From NCBI GenBank assembly GCA_016195985.1, contig JACPYP010000022.1, positions 1 to 64,000 of the forward strand: a DNA stretch of 64,000 bases, written 5' to 3'. The notes beneath the pieces are model-generated. The model had not been told where the DNA came from. It searched no databases and saw only the letters and a list, made by a program, of their open reading frames with translations. The first letter of the stretch is position 1; every line of letters begins with the position of its first letter. This DNA comes from Acidobacteriota bacterium (GTDB lineage: Bacteria; Acidobacteriota; Holophagae; Holophagales; Holophagaceae). A program made the position numbers and the translations under genes. Positions 39,250 through 49,347 of the stretch are shown piece by piece.

Positions 39250-41067
39250 ATGCGCCCCCTGCTCAGCCCCCTTTCGCTGTTGCTGCTCGCTTCCCAGGCT
39301 GCCCTCGCGCTGGCCGGACCGCAGGCCAAAGCGCTCCGGTTCACAACCCGCGAAGCCATCCAAGCCGAGTGGTCGCGCCAGCCTCTCGCCTTCACGGACT
39401 CCGAGAAAGCCGCCCTGTCACCCGCGGAGCGGGCGCTGCTGGAGCGGGCCCAGCAGCGCATCGGCGCGCCAGGCGCTTCACCTCTGCTGCCGCCCGAACT
39501 GGAAAAGCCCACCCTTGAAGTCTGGGAGGCCAAGGCCCAGGCGGCCCGCACGCCGCAGGACCGCTTCACGGCACTGTTCTTCCTCAACCGCCTGAGAAGC
39601 CCCAAGGCCCTGGACACCCTCGATGGCCTGGGCCCCTCCGATGCCGCCGCCTGGCCCCGCCACCTGCACCTGGAAGCGGCCATCGCCTCGGCCCGGCTGA
39701 ACGGCGCCGTGGTTTCGCCTGGCCTCCAGGCCTTCCTCGACGCCCTGCACAAGGCGGGCAAGGTGGAGCCCGTGCGGGCCCAGGCCGCCCGGCTGCGCCT
39801 GGTCATGGCGGGCAAGGAGAAGGAGCTGCTGCCCCCGGTGAAGGCCACGCCGGGCAGCCTGATCGCCCTGCTGGATGCCTGGAACCGCGCCCCGTGGGCG
39901 CAGCGGCGGGAACTGGCCCTGAGCGCCTTCAAGACCCTCAGCCCCGAATCGCCCATCTGGCCCAGGCTGGGCGTGCAGCGGCCCACGCAGGCTGCGCTGG
40001 ACCAGGCCTGCGTCGGCATCCTTTCCCGCCTGTCCGAAGGGGTGCCGAACCCCGCCCCGGCGGAAGCCTTCCAGGCCCAGGGCGCCCCCTGGGCCTGCGC
40101 CGCCAGCCCCCTGGCCACCTGGTACGGCTACCAGGCCCTGGCGAAGCTGGAGACGTCCCTGCCCTCCATCCAAAAGGCCCTGGCGCAGGAGCCGCCCATG
40201 GGCGCCACGACGCCGCTCATGCTGGGCACCCTGCTCCCCGCCCTGAGGAAGCAGAGCCCCGCCCAGGCGGACCGGGTGCGCGACAGCCTCCTGGCGGGCA
40301 GGGATCCCCTGGGCCGGGCGGCCGCCATCGAGGACCTTCCGGCGGCCCCTGCGGATCTGGCCGCGCTCACCCAGCGGACCTGGGCGGACGGACAGTTCGA
40401 ATCCCAGCAGACCCTCATCCAGAGCTACGGCCGCTGGAAGATGGCGCCGGAAGAACAAAAAAACCAGCTGCGCCCCTGGCTACAGCATCCCGACTGGACC
40501 TGCCGCTGGGAGGCCTACCAGGCCCTGGCGAAGCTGGATCCCGCCACAGCCTGGCCCGCCGCGCCGAAGCCCACCAGCACCCACGAGGCCATTCTGAAAG
40601 AAGCCGCCCGCCTGGCTGAGCGCGGCCGCCCCGTGCGGCTCCGCATCACCTTCTCCGGGAAACGCAGCGTCACGCTCCGCCTCGATCCCGCGGTGGCCCC
40701 CATGAACATCGCCAACCTGGTGCTGCTGGCACGGGCCGGGTATTTCAACGGGCGGCTGGTCCCCCGGGTGGTGCCGGACTTCGTGGTGCAGATGGGCTCG
40801 CCCTTCGACACCATGGACGGAGGCCCCGGCTACAACGTGCGCTGCGAGGACAGCCTCGCCTGGTACGGACCCGGCAGCGTGGGCATGGCCCTTTCCGGCA
40901 AGGACACCGGGGGCAGCCAGTTCTTCATCACCACCAACGGCACGCCCCATCTCACGGGCAAGTACACCCGCCTGGGCGAGGTGGAACACCCCGACCAGGC
41001 CCTGCCTCTGCTCGATGACCTGGAGCTGGGCGCGCGCATCCTCGCCGTCGAAGCGCTGGAACCGTGA
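39250..41067 (+). CDS. secreted protein with C-terminal cyclophilin-type PPIase domain
   Basis: signal peptide; C-terminal APMNIANLVLLARAGYFNGRLVPRVVPDFVVQMGSP, GGSQFFITTN. Confidence 0.88.
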   Translation: MRPLLSPLSLLLLASQAALALAGPQAKALRFTTREAIQAEWSRQPLAFTDSEKAALSPAERALLERAQQRIGAPGASPLLPPELEKPTLEVWEAKAQAARTPQDRFTALFFLNRLRSPKALDTLDGLGPSDAAAWPRHLHLEAAIASARLNGAVVSPGLQAFLDALHKAGKVEPVRAQAARLRLVMAGKEKELLPPVKATPGSLIALLDAWNRAPWAQRRELALSAFKTLSPESPIWPRLGVQRPTQAALDQACVGILSRLSEGVPNPAPAEAFQAQGAPWACAASPLATWYGYQALAKLETSLPSIQKALAQEPPMGATTPLMLGTLLPALRKQSPAQADRVRDSLLAGRDPLGRAAAIEDLPAAPADLAALTQRTWADGQFESQQTLIQSYGRWKMAPEEQKNQLRPWLQHPDWTCRWEAYQALAKLDPATAWPAAPKPTSTHEAILKEAARLAERGRPVRLRITFSGKRSVTLRLDPAVAPMNIANLVLLARAGYFNGRLVPRVVPDFVVQMGSPFDTMDGGPGYNVRCEDSLAWYGPGSVGMALSGKDTGGSQFFITTNGTPHLTGKYTRLGEVEHPDQALPLLDDLELGARILAVEALEP

Positions 41068-42377
41068 ACGGGCGGGACCGGCCGCTCCTTTTTCGCGTCC
41101 ATTCGCGTTTTTCGCGGCTGTCCTTCCTGCTTCTGTCCGCGGGTTCCGGAGCCTTCGCCCAGGCGCCCATGCTTCAGGATGGGACCTCGGCCCTGCGGCA
41201 GGCCCGGCTGGATTGGGCCCAAGGCCAACCTCCCCTGGAGCCCTCGCCCCTGCCTTCCTTCGAGGTGGGCTGGGGCGGCGCGGGCGCGGACGGGATCTAC
41301 ACGCCGCTGCCACAGGGGGAGGGCCTGGGATCCGCCCTCCAGGGCTGGGGCCTGGGCCTCCAGGGCCGTTACGTGCATGGTGGCTGGTCCGTTTCCGTCA
41401 CCCTGCTGGGCCTGCGGGACCATGCCTCCACCCGCGGCCTCCTGCATCGCGCGGCCCTGGCCTACCAAGGGGAGTCCGGCTGGCGCCTGGCCCTGGAGCA
41501 GACCCCCTTCGATTGGGGCGGCGGGCTCCTGGGCGGCGGATTGCTGGATGGCTCGTCCCGGTCCTTTCCGCGGCTCAGCCTGAGCACGCCCGAGACCGGA
41601 ATCCTCGGCGTCCGATGGCGCGTGGAAACCTTCGCGGGCCGCCTGGAAACCACCCCGGCCGTTCCCGAATGGATCTCCGACCGCCAGGCGCGCCTGGCCG
41701 CCCGCGCGGCCGGGCAGGACCCGGGCCGTCCGCGCCTGGATGGCGCCCTTCTGCGCGGACGCCTCGGCGACTGGGCCGAGCTCGGGTTGGGCGCCCTGAG
41801 CCTGGGCGGGCCGGGCGGGCCATCCAGGCGCTCCCAGTCCCTGGTGGAAGCCAAGATCCGGATTCCCGCTCTGGCCCGGGCCCTGGGAGCCCAGGGCGCC
41901 TCGCTCCAGGTGAGCCGCAGCGCCGCCGCCGAAGGTTCCGCCCTGGCCTGGACTCCGGCCCGGAACCTGGCGAACCTGCTGATCGTCTGGGACGGCTGGG
42001 ATCTCGGCGCAGAGTATGCGGCGGCCGCGCCGGCCCCGGCCGGCCCTTCCCCTGAAGCCAGGCTCCTCGCCGGCTTCTCCAGCCATGGTGATCCCCTGGG
42101 CGACGGCTACTGGCGGCAGTGGACCACCCGGTCCCTCGCCCTGGGGATGCCCCTTTTCCTGGAAGGCCAGGGCCGCATCCGGCTGACGCGGGCCACTGCC
42201 CCCCCGGAGGACCGGCCCGGCGGCTCCGCCGCCTGGTTTCTCCAGGCCGAGGCCCAGTGGCGCACGTCCACCGGGCGCCTGGGGGCATCCCTGGCCTCGC
42301 TGCGCCAGGAGCCCGGCGCCCAAGGCCCCCATTGGGGCTGGAGCTTCAGCGTCTTCCAGTCGTTCCGGGTGTTCTGA
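41064..42377 (+). CDS. Wzi-like outer-membrane beta-barrel protein, paralog of 27468-29096
   Basis: AFAQAPMLQDGTSALRQARLDWAQGQ and LALEQTPFDWGGGLLGGGLLDGSSRSFPRLSLSTPE. Confidence 0.65.
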   Translation: MNGRDRPLLFRVHSRFSRLSFLLLSAGSGAFAQAPMLQDGTSALRQARLDWAQGQPPLEPSPLPSFEVGWGGAGADGIYTPLPQGEGLGSALQGWGLGLQGRYVHGGWSVSVTLLGLRDHASTRGLLHRAALAYQGESGWRLALEQTPFDWGGGLLGGGLLDGSSRSFPRLSLSTPETGILGVRWRVETFAGRLETTPAVPEWISDRQARLAARAAGQDPGRPRLDGALLRGRLGDWAELGLGALSLGGPGGPSRRSQSLVEAKIRIPALARALGAQGASLQVSRSAAAEGSALAWTPARNLANLLIVWDGWDLGAEYAAAAPAPAGPSPEARLLAGFSSHGDPLGDGYWRQWTTRSLALGMPLFLEGQGRIRLTRATAPPEDRPGGSAAWFLQAEAQWRTSTGRLGASLASLRQEPGAQGPHWGWSFSVFQSFRVF

Positions 42378-42426
42378 ACTGATCGCCCCGGCTGCGCTAT
42401 CCTGGTGACTACCGCTCGAGGTCCGA

Positions 42427-43089
42427 ATGGCGCTGTCCCGCGATCAACTTGTCCGCCGTGCCGCGCAGGAACTGCGCGACGGCTACTACGTGAACCTCGG
42501 CATCGGCATTCCCACCATGGTGGCCAACGTCATCCCCGAGGGCATGGAGGTGATCCTGCAGAGCGAGAACGGGCTGCTGGGCATCGGCCCCTTCCCCACG
42601 CCCGAAGAGGTGGATGCCGATCTCATCAACGCGGGCAAGCAGACCGTCACCAGCGCTCCCGGCGCCAGCTTCTTCAGCAGCGCGGACAGCTTCGGCATGA
42701 TCCGCGGCGGCAAGATCGACCTCAGCATCCTCGGCGCCATGCAGGTGGACATGGAGGGCAACCTGGCCAACTGGATGATCCCCGGCAAGATGGTCAAGGG
42801 CATGGGCGGCGCCATGGATCTCGTCGCCGCCGCCAAGCGCGTGGTGGTGGTGATGGAACACACCAACAAGAACGGCGAGTTCAAGATCCTCCGCAAGTGC
42901 AACCTGCCCCTTACGGGCCAGCGCTGCGTGCACCGCATCATCACGGATCTGGCTGTCATCGACGTGGTGCCCGGCCGCGAGGGCCTGCGCCTGGTGGAAG
43001 TGGCCCCCGGGGTCACCCGCGAGGAAGTGCAGGCGAAGACCGAACCCCCGCTGGTCATGGACCAGGCCACGGTGATGACCGGCATCTGA
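42427..43089 (+). CDS. 3-oxoacid CoA-transferase subunit B
   Basis: [67 protein letters not shown]. Confidence 0.94.
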   Translation: MALSRDQLVRRAAQELRDGYYVNLGIGIPTMVANVIPEGMEVILQSENGLLGIGPFPTPEEVDADLINAGKQTVTSAPGASFFSSADSFGMIRGGKIDLSILGAMQVDMEGNLANWMIPGKMVKGMGGAMDLVAAAKRVVVVMEHTNKNGEFKILRKCNLPLTGQRCVHRIITDLAVIDVVPGREGLRLVEVAPGVTREEVQAKTEPPLVMDQATVMTGI

Positions 43090-43099
43090 AGGCCTGACC

Positions 43100-43489
43100 A
43101 TGCTTCGATCCCTCTCCCTCGCCACCCTCGCCCTGACCTTCGCCTGCAGCGCCCCGGAAACCACCTGGCCTCCCACGCCCGGCGCGCCATCCCCAGCGCC
43201 CGAGGCCGCCAAGCGGGCCGAAGCCTTCGTCCCTGTCCTGAATCTGCGCCCCAGGGGCATCAGCCTGTCCGCGGGCGCCACCCAAGTCTTCCAGGCGGAA
43301 ATCAACTACCCCGAAGGCATGCGCTACCTGAGACAGCCCGTGAAATGGGAAGTCGTGGAGGCAGGCGGAGGCACCGTCAGCGGCGGCGGTCTCTACACCG
43401 CGCCGGCAGCGGCTGGCGTCTACCACGTGAAGGTCACCCGCGAGGATTTCCCAGAAGTCACCGCCACGGCGACCGTCACGGTGAAGTGA
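43100..43489 (+). CDS. small putative lipoprotein
   Basis: MLRSLSLATLALTFACSAPE lipobox-like; Ig-like GGGTVSGGGLYTAPAAAGVYHV. Confidence 0.65.
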   Translation: MLRSLSLATLALTFACSAPETTWPPTPGAPSPAPEAAKRAEAFVPVLNLRPRGISLSAGATQVFQAEINYPEGMRYLRQPVKWEVVEAGGGTVSGGGLYTAPAAAGVYHVKVTREDFPEVTATATVTVK

Positions 43490-44523
43490 TGGATCCATAC
43501 GGCGTCTTGCGCCCCCTGATCTTCCGCCTGGACCCCGAAACCGCGCACAACCTGGCCTTCTGGATGGGAGCCCGCGCCTGTTCCTGGCCCTGGCTCCCCA
43601 AACCCGCCCCGCCGGCCGCCCTCCAGTGCCAAGCCTTCGGCCTCTCTTTCCCCACGCCCCTGGGTCTCGCGGCGGGCCTGGACAAGGGCGCCACCCTGCT
43701 GCCCCTTTGGAAGTCCCTGGGATTCGGCCACGTGGAAGTCGGCACGGTCACGCCGCGGCCCCAGCCCGGCAATCCCAAGCCCCGGATCTTCCGCTTTCCT
43801 GAAGCGGCGTTGATCCTCAACCGCATGGGCTTCAACAGCGAGGGCGCGGAAGTGGTGGCCAAGCGGCTGCGTCGCCGCCCCGCGGGCCTCGTGGTGGGCG
43901 GCAACCTGGGCAAGAACAAGGAGACGCCGGAGGCGGAGGCTCTCAACGACTACCGGGCCGCCTACCGCCTCATCGCCCCCCAGGTGGACTACGTCGCCCT
44001 GAACGTGAGCAGTCCGAACACGCCGGGGCTGAGGAACCTTCAGGCCCCCGAGGCCCTGAAGCCCCTGCTCGCCGGCATGCTCGACCTGCGCAAGGAGATG
44101 GGCCTGGAGCGCCAGCCTCTGCTGCTGAAGCTGGCGCCGGATCTGGCGCCGGAGGACCTGGACGCCATCGTGGAGGTGGCCGCGGCTTCAGGCATCTCCG
44201 GCCTCATCGCCACCAACACCACGCTGGATCGCGGCGTGGTGCCGGAACCCCTGCGGCCCCTGGTGGAAAGCAAGGGCCCGGGCGGCCTGAGCGGCGCCCC
44301 CCTCAAAGCCAAGGCCCGGCAAGTCCGCCAGCGCATCCTCGCGGCGCTGGCAGGACGGCTGCCCCTGGTGGCCTGCGGAGGCCTGGGGTCCGCGGCGGAG
44401 GTGGGGGACGCCCTGGACGATGGCGCGGCCCTGGCGCAGGTCTACAGTGCTTTGATCTTCGAAGGGCCCAGCCTGGTGGGGCGCATCCACCGCGGCCTCG
44501 CGGAACGCCAGAGGCCATGTTGA
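43489..44523 (+). CDS. pyrD: dihydroorotate dehydrogenase (quinone), class 2
   Basis: GLAAGLDKGATLLPLWKSLGFGHVEVGTVTPRPQPGNPKPRIFR, NVSSPNTPGLRNLQ. Confidence 0.96.
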   Translation: MDPYGVLRPLIFRLDPETAHNLAFWMGARACSWPWLPKPAPPAALQCQAFGLSFPTPLGLAAGLDKGATLLPLWKSLGFGHVEVGTVTPRPQPGNPKPRIFRFPEAALILNRMGFNSEGAEVVAKRLRRRPAGLVVGGNLGKNKETPEAEALNDYRAAYRLIAPQVDYVALNVSSPNTPGLRNLQAPEALKPLLAGMLDLRKEMGLERQPLLLKLAPDLAPEDLDAIVEVAAASGISGLIATNTTLDRGVVPEPLRPLVESKGPGGLSGAPLKAKARQVRQRILAALAGRLPLVACGGLGSAAEVGDALDDGAALAQVYSALIFEGPSLVGRIHRGLAERQRPC

Positions 44524-46262
44524 ATCCATCCCGCCAGACCCGGTCCCCTGCCTCGACCACCACGCGCCATGCGGTCCTCGCCTCCACCGCCGGACTGGCC
44601 CTCCTGACCGGCCTGCTGGCCCACCTCGTCCTGGGGGGCCTGGCCCAGGCCCGGCTGATCCAGTTCGGGCTGGTGGCGATCACCCTGGCGGCCCTGGCCG
44701 CTTCCGCGGCCCGGGCGAAGCAGCAGGACCCCGAAGCCCCGGGCTGGATCCTCCTGGGCTGCGCCCTGCTCATCAATGTCCTCATGCAGGCCATGTGGAT
44801 CCCCGGGTTCTACGGCCTCTCCGTTCCGGGCTATCTGACGCGGCTGACCATCCTGCTCCAAGTGTTGGGCCCATGCCTCCTCGCGGGGACGCTGCTGAGC
44901 TGGGATCTGGCCCCCTCCACCCGGTTCGCCCGCGTCCGGCACGGCCTGGATGGCCTGCTCTTCGCCCTGGCCGCCTTCTTCATCCTGTGGGGCCTGGTGC
45001 TGGGTCCCGCCTTCCTCAGCGACCGCTTCCCCCTCCTGGACCGCTGCGTCTGGCTGGGGACCTTCCTGGTCTACGACCTGCTGCTGGGCCTGGTGGTCTT
45101 CTTCGTCCTTCCGGAGCCGGGCCGCCTGCGAGGGCCCGTGGGCTGGCTGGCGGCGGCCTTCCTGCTGGCGAGCCTGCATAATTTCAAGTGGCTCCTGGAT
45201 GTCCTTTCCGGAAACCCCGTCTTCCACTTCCCCGCCGGCGCCCTCATCTACGCCATCCCCCTGGCCTACCTCGGCGCGGCCCTTTCGCCCCGGCCCGTGC
45301 GGTCCCAGACCAGAACCGAAGCCCCCGTCCGGATCATCCACCTGCTGCCCTACGTGCCGGTCCTGGGAGCCGCAGTGCTCGCGGGGTGGCTGCTGGCCAC
45401 CGGAGCCATGCCCGGGCACCGCGTCATCCTGATCTGGCTGGCCCTGAGCCTCGTCCTGGTGCTGCTGCTGCGGCAGTACCTGGCCCTGCGGGATTTCGCC
45501 GCCCTGTCCCAGCACCTCGAATCCCGGGTGGCGGAGCGCACCCAGGCTCTGGAGAGGGTGCAGGCCATCCTGCTGCGCACCGAGCGCATCAATGCGATGG
45601 CCACCATGGGCGCGGGCCTGGCCCACGACATGAACAATGTGCTGAATGCCATCCAGAACCGCGCCGAGCTGGTGGTCATGGATCTCGACGAAGGCCGGCT
45701 GCCCAACCGGGAGGACATGGTCCGCGTCCAGGAGGCCACCCAGCACGCGGCGAAGTTGAGCGGCCGGCTCATGGCCATGGGCCGCCAGGACGCCGAAACG
45801 CCCCAGGCCATGGATCTGACGGCGGAACTGCATTCGATCCAACCGCTGCTGCAGGTGCTGCTGCCGCGAAACCAGAAGCTGCGCCTGGCCAGCACCGGCG
45901 AGCCCATGCCCTTCCGCGGCACCCGGGGCCTGCTGGAACAGACCCTCGTGAACCTGGTGAGCAATGCCCGGGACGCCATGCCCGATGGAGGCACCATCAC
46001 CCTGCGCGCCCGGGGAGCCCAGCCTCACGAGGCGGAAACCGGCCCCTTGCTCGAAGTGGAGGATACCGGCCTGGGCATTCCCGAGGACATGCAAGCCCAG
46101 GTGTTCCAGCCCTTCTTCACCACCAAGGCCTCTGGCTCGGGCACGGGCCTGGGCCTGGTGTGCGTGAAGAGCCTGCTGGAACAGGCCGGAGGCTCCATCC
46201 GCTTCGTGTCGGTGCCCCACCAGGGAACCACCTTCCAGATCCGCCTGCCCGGCCTTTCCTGA
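44517..46262 (+). CDS. membrane sensor histidine kinase
   Basis: multiple TM N-terminus; H-box MGAGLAHDMNNVLNAI; LVNLVSNARDAMPDGG; DTGLGIPED; GTGLGLVCVKSLLEQAGG. Confidence 0.93.
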   Translation: MLNPSRQTRSPASTTTRHAVLASTAGLALLTGLLAHLVLGGLAQARLIQFGLVAITLAALAASAARAKQQDPEAPGWILLGCALLINVLMQAMWIPGFYGLSVPGYLTRLTILLQVLGPCLLAGTLLSWDLAPSTRFARVRHGLDGLLFALAAFFILWGLVLGPAFLSDRFPLLDRCVWLGTFLVYDLLLGLVVFFVLPEPGRLRGPVGWLAAAFLLASLHNFKWLLDVLSGNPVFHFPAGALIYAIPLAYLGAALSPRPVRSQTRTEAPVRIIHLLPYVPVLGAAVLAGWLLATGAMPGHRVILIWLALSLVLVLLLRQYLALRDFAALSQHLESRVAERTQALERVQAILLRTERINAMATMGAGLAHDMNNVLNAIQNRAELVVMDLDEGRLPNREDMVRVQEATQHAAKLSGRLMAMGRQDAETPQAMDLTAELHSIQPLLQVLLPRNQKLRLASTGEPMPFRGTRGLLEQTLVNLVSNARDAMPDGGTITLRARGAQPHEAETGPLLEVEDTGLGIPEDMQAQVFQPFFTTKASGSGTGLGLVCVKSLLEQAGGSIRFVSVPHQGTTFQIRLPGLS

Positions 46263-46315
46263 ACGCCGCTTCGGACGGAATCCCGCCGGCGTTACACTGG
46301 TGGACCGAGGTATCG

Positions 46316-47443
46316 ATGTTGTCACTCCATTCGAGGATCCGCGACCCCCGCCTGCTCCCCCTGGCGGACAAGGTGCTGCGCGGGGAACGCCTGAGCGCCG
46401 AGGACGGCCTGCTGCTCTACGCCACGCCGGATCTCAACGGCGTGGGCGCCATGGCCCACCATGTGCGCCTGCAGAAGCATGGCCGCGCGGCCTACTACGT
46501 GGTGAGCCGCCGCCTCTCCTACACCAACGTCTGCTACACCCACTGCCAGTTCTGCGCCTTCCAGGCCAAGCCCGGCGATCCCCGGGCCTACGCCCTTTCC
46601 GCCGAGGACATCATCCGCGAGCTGGAGCAGCCCGAGAACGCCGGCGTGCGCGAACTGCACATGACCTCGGGCCACAATCCGAAACTGAAGATCGACTATT
46701 TCGAGGATCTGTTCGGCAGGATCAAGGCCCGCTTCCCCGGCATCCATCTCAAGGTCTTCACCATGATCGAGATGGACTACTACGCCCGCATTTCGGGCCT
46801 GAGCACGGACGCCTTCCTGGACCGCTGCATGGCCGCTGGCCTGGAAAGCTGTCCCGGCGGCGGCGCGGAAATCTTCGATGAGGAGATCCGCGAGAAGATC
46901 TGCATCGGCAAGAAGGACGCCCAGGTCTGGCTGGATACGGCCGCCATCTGCCACCGCAAGGGCCTTCCCACCAACTGCACCATGCTCTACGGCCACATCG
47001 AAGAGCCCAAGCACCGCGTCGACCACCTGCTGCGTCTGCGCAAGCTACAGGACGAGTCCCTGGCCGCGGGCTACACGGGCTTCCTGGCTTACATCCCCCT
47101 GGCCTACCAGAACGAGGACAACGAGCTGAGCGCCACGCACGTGATCCACGAGACCACGGGCACGCAGGATCTGCGCGAGATCGCCGTGGCCCGCCTGCTG
47201 CTCGACAACATCCCGCACATCAAGGCCTACTGGGTGATGATCTCGCCGGGACTGGCCCAGGCCGGCCTCAGCTACGGCGCCGACGACCTGGACGGCACCG
47301 TCATCGCCGAAGAAATCGCCCACCTGGCCGGCGCGAAAAGCCCCCAGGGCCTGCAGCAGAATGAGCTCGTGCGCCTCATCCGCGAAGCCGGCTTCGAGGC
47401 CCTGGAGCGGGACAACCTCTACAACGTCTACGCTACGGCCTAA
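46316..47443 (+). CDS. mqnE: aminodeoxyfutalosine synthase
   Basis: CYTHCQFCAF radical SAM motif; ELHMTSGHNPKLKIDYFEDLF; GLPTNCTMLYGHIEEPKHRVDHLLRLRKLQDE. Confidence 0.9.
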   Translation: MLSLHSRIRDPRLLPLADKVLRGERLSAEDGLLLYATPDLNGVGAMAHHVRLQKHGRAAYYVVSRRLSYTNVCYTHCQFCAFQAKPGDPRAYALSAEDIIRELEQPENAGVRELHMTSGHNPKLKIDYFEDLFGRIKARFPGIHLKVFTMIEMDYYARISGLSTDAFLDRCMAAGLESCPGGGAEIFDEEIREKICIGKKDAQVWLDTAAICHRKGLPTNCTMLYGHIEEPKHRVDHLLRLRKLQDESLAAGYTGFLAYIPLAYQNEDNELSATHVIHETTGTQDLREIAVARLLLDNIPHIKAYWVMISPGLAQAGLSYGADDLDGTVIAEEIAHLAGAKSPQGLQQNELVRLIREAGFEALERDNLYNVYATA

Positions 47444-47447
47444 AAAG

Positions 47448-47527
47448 ATCCACCACGAAGGCACCTGGATGCGAAGTCAAAAACGAAGAAACGCTTTTCT
47501 TCGTGTCTTGGGGCCTTCGTGGTGATC
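47448..47527. repeat. CACGAAGG-type palindromic repeat between convergent genes
   Basis: GATCCACCACGAAGGCACC ... CGAAGAA ... TTCTTCGTG ... GGGGCCTTCGTGGTGATC. Confidence 0.75.
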
Positions 47528-47545
47528 CGTTCGTCTTTGTCTTTT

Positions 47546-48736
47546 TCAATCGACCTTGCGCTTCGCGTAGGCCTTCGCAGGATCCAGCGGGAAGGCGTAG
47601 GGGCTGCTCCAGAGGCGGTCGTGGATGCGGACGGCCTGGGTCGCCAGAGGCGAGTCACGGAAGATCAGTTCGATGTTCCGGGAACCGCTGAAGTAGCTCT
47701 CCTCCCAGTTGCTGGTGCCCAGGGCCAGGTGCGTGCCGTCCACCACCAGGTACTTGCTGTGGACGGTGCGGGAGAAGGGAATGTGGCCCTCCTTGGCTTC
47801 GGGGATGGAGACCACCTTCACTTCGAGGTTCGGGATCAGGCCGAGGGCTTTCAGGTGAGGCAGGGCCCGTCCCCCGAGCACCCAGTCCGACACCATGAGC
47901 CGCACCTTCACGCCCCGCACCGCCGCCGCCCGGAGGGCGTTGTCCAGCACGGGCCAGAAGCGGTCCTGGCCCAAGATGGGCGAGTAGGTCAGCAGCTGCA
48001 CGCGGACGCTCTCCCGCGACTGGTCGATCAGATCCACCAGCGCGTCGATGGAGGGCCGGATGTCCTTCGGCGTCAGGAAAGGCGGGCTGGCCGCCAGTTC
48101 CACCTGGGAACGCGCGGACATGCCCGGCGCCTCCGGAAACCGGGGCAGTTTCCCGTCTCCGGCGAAGGCCCAGTCGATGGCGAAGAGCCGTTCGAGCCGC
48201 GAGGTGATGACCGGTTCGGCCGTGCGCACGCCCAGCTCGTGGATGTGCTCCAGGGCGCGCCAGTCGAAGTTCTGGCTGCCCACATAGGCCTCTTTCCCGT
48301 CCACCACGAAGTACTTCGCGTGAAGGATGCCCTTGGAGACGCCCGCCAGATCGAAGCTCCGCACCTCGGCGCCGGGGATCCGCCGGATCCGCGCCACCGA
48401 GGCCGTGTCCTGATCCAGCATCTTGGACGACAGCAGGAAGCGGATCTTCACGCCCCGGGCTCCGGCCCTTTCCAGTTCCGCCAGAACCGGTTCCAGGGCG
48501 CTGCCGGGCCGATTGGTCACGTAGAATTCCGCCGCGTCGATGCTGGCGGCGGCCTTGCGGACCATGTCCACCCACACGTCCTTGGCGAAGGGCAGCGCCG
48601 GATCCGCCAGGCCCGTCTCGGCGGGAACGGACTGGACCAGCTCGCTGGCTGGCCGCGTGGCCGCAGGCTGGGCCACCAGGGGCCCCCACAGCAGCGCAGC
48701 GCCCAGAAGGCGGGGAAGGATGGAACGGCTGGTCAT
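47546..48736 (-). CDS. secreted phospholipase D-like protein
   Basis: two HKD motifs HAKYFVVDGKEAYVGSQNF and HSKYLVVDGTHLALGTSNW; signal peptide. Confidence 0.92.
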   Translation of the reverse strand: MTSRSILPRLLGAALLWGPLVAQPAATRPASELVQSVPAETGLADPALPFAKDVWVDMVRKAAASIDAAEFYVTNRPGSALEPVLAELERAGARGVKIRFLLSSKMLDQDTASVARIRRIPGAEVRSFDLAGVSKGILHAKYFVVDGKEAYVGSQNFDWRALEHIHELGVRTAEPVITSRLERLFAIDWAFAGDGKLPRFPEAPGMSARSQVELAASPPFLTPKDIRPSIDALVDLIDQSRESVRVQLLTYSPILGQDRFWPVLDNALRAAAVRGVKVRLMVSDWVLGGRALPHLKALGLIPNLEVKVVSIPEAKEGHIPFSRTVHSKYLVVDGTHLALGTSNWEESYFSGSRNIELIFRDSPLATQAVRIHDRLWSSPYAFPLDPAKAYAKRKVD

Positions 48737-48801
48737 GGCTTCACTCCACCGCAGAGCATACTCCGTTGACGCGGGGCCTCCGCCCCTGTTGATCTGAAGC
48801 C

Positions 48802-49347
48802 ATGGACACGAAAGCCGAGTTCCGCGCTCACCTGAAGGCCCGCCGGGACGCGATTCCCGCGGAATCCCGCGCGGCCTGGTCCCAGGCCGTCTGCGGCCAC
48901 GTCACAGAGGTTTTACGGCGCCGCCGCATCACTCGCATCGGCGCCTTCTGGCCCTACGGCTCGGAGATCGACCTCCGGCCCGCCGTGGCCGCCCACCCGG
49001 AGGCCCTGTGGTTTTTCCCGCGGGTGGCCTCCACCCAGCCCCCCCGCCTGGCCTGGGGCACCGAACCCCTGGAGAAAGGACAGTGGGGGCTCCAGGAACC
49101 GGTCCTGGCCCAGCACTTCCTGCCACCTGTCCAGCTGCTGCTGGTGCCGGGCCTGGCCTTCGACGCGAACGGCTACCGCATCGGCTACGGCCGCGGCTTC
49201 TACGACGCCCTCCTGGCCCAGCTGCCGGAGGATGTGCTCACCGTAGGCGTGGGCTTCGAGACCCAAATGGACCTGCCCGTTCCCGTGGACCCCCACGATC
49301 TGCCCGTGAACGCCCTGCTCAGCGAAATCGGCTTCCGGGCGATTTAG
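48802..49347 (+). CDS. 5-formyltetrahydrofolate cyclo-ligase
   Basis: KAEFRAHLKARRDAIP, LLVPGLAFDANGYRIGYGRGFYDALL. Confidence 0.94.
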   Translation: MDTKAEFRAHLKARRDAIPAESRAAWSQAVCGHVTEVLRRRRITRIGAFWPYGSEIDLRPAVAAHPEALWFFPRVASTQPPRLAWGTEPLEKGQWGLQEPVLAQHFLPPVQLLLVPGLAFDANGYRIGYGRGFYDALLAQLPEDVLTVGVGFETQMDLPVPVDPHDLPVNALLSEIGFRAI

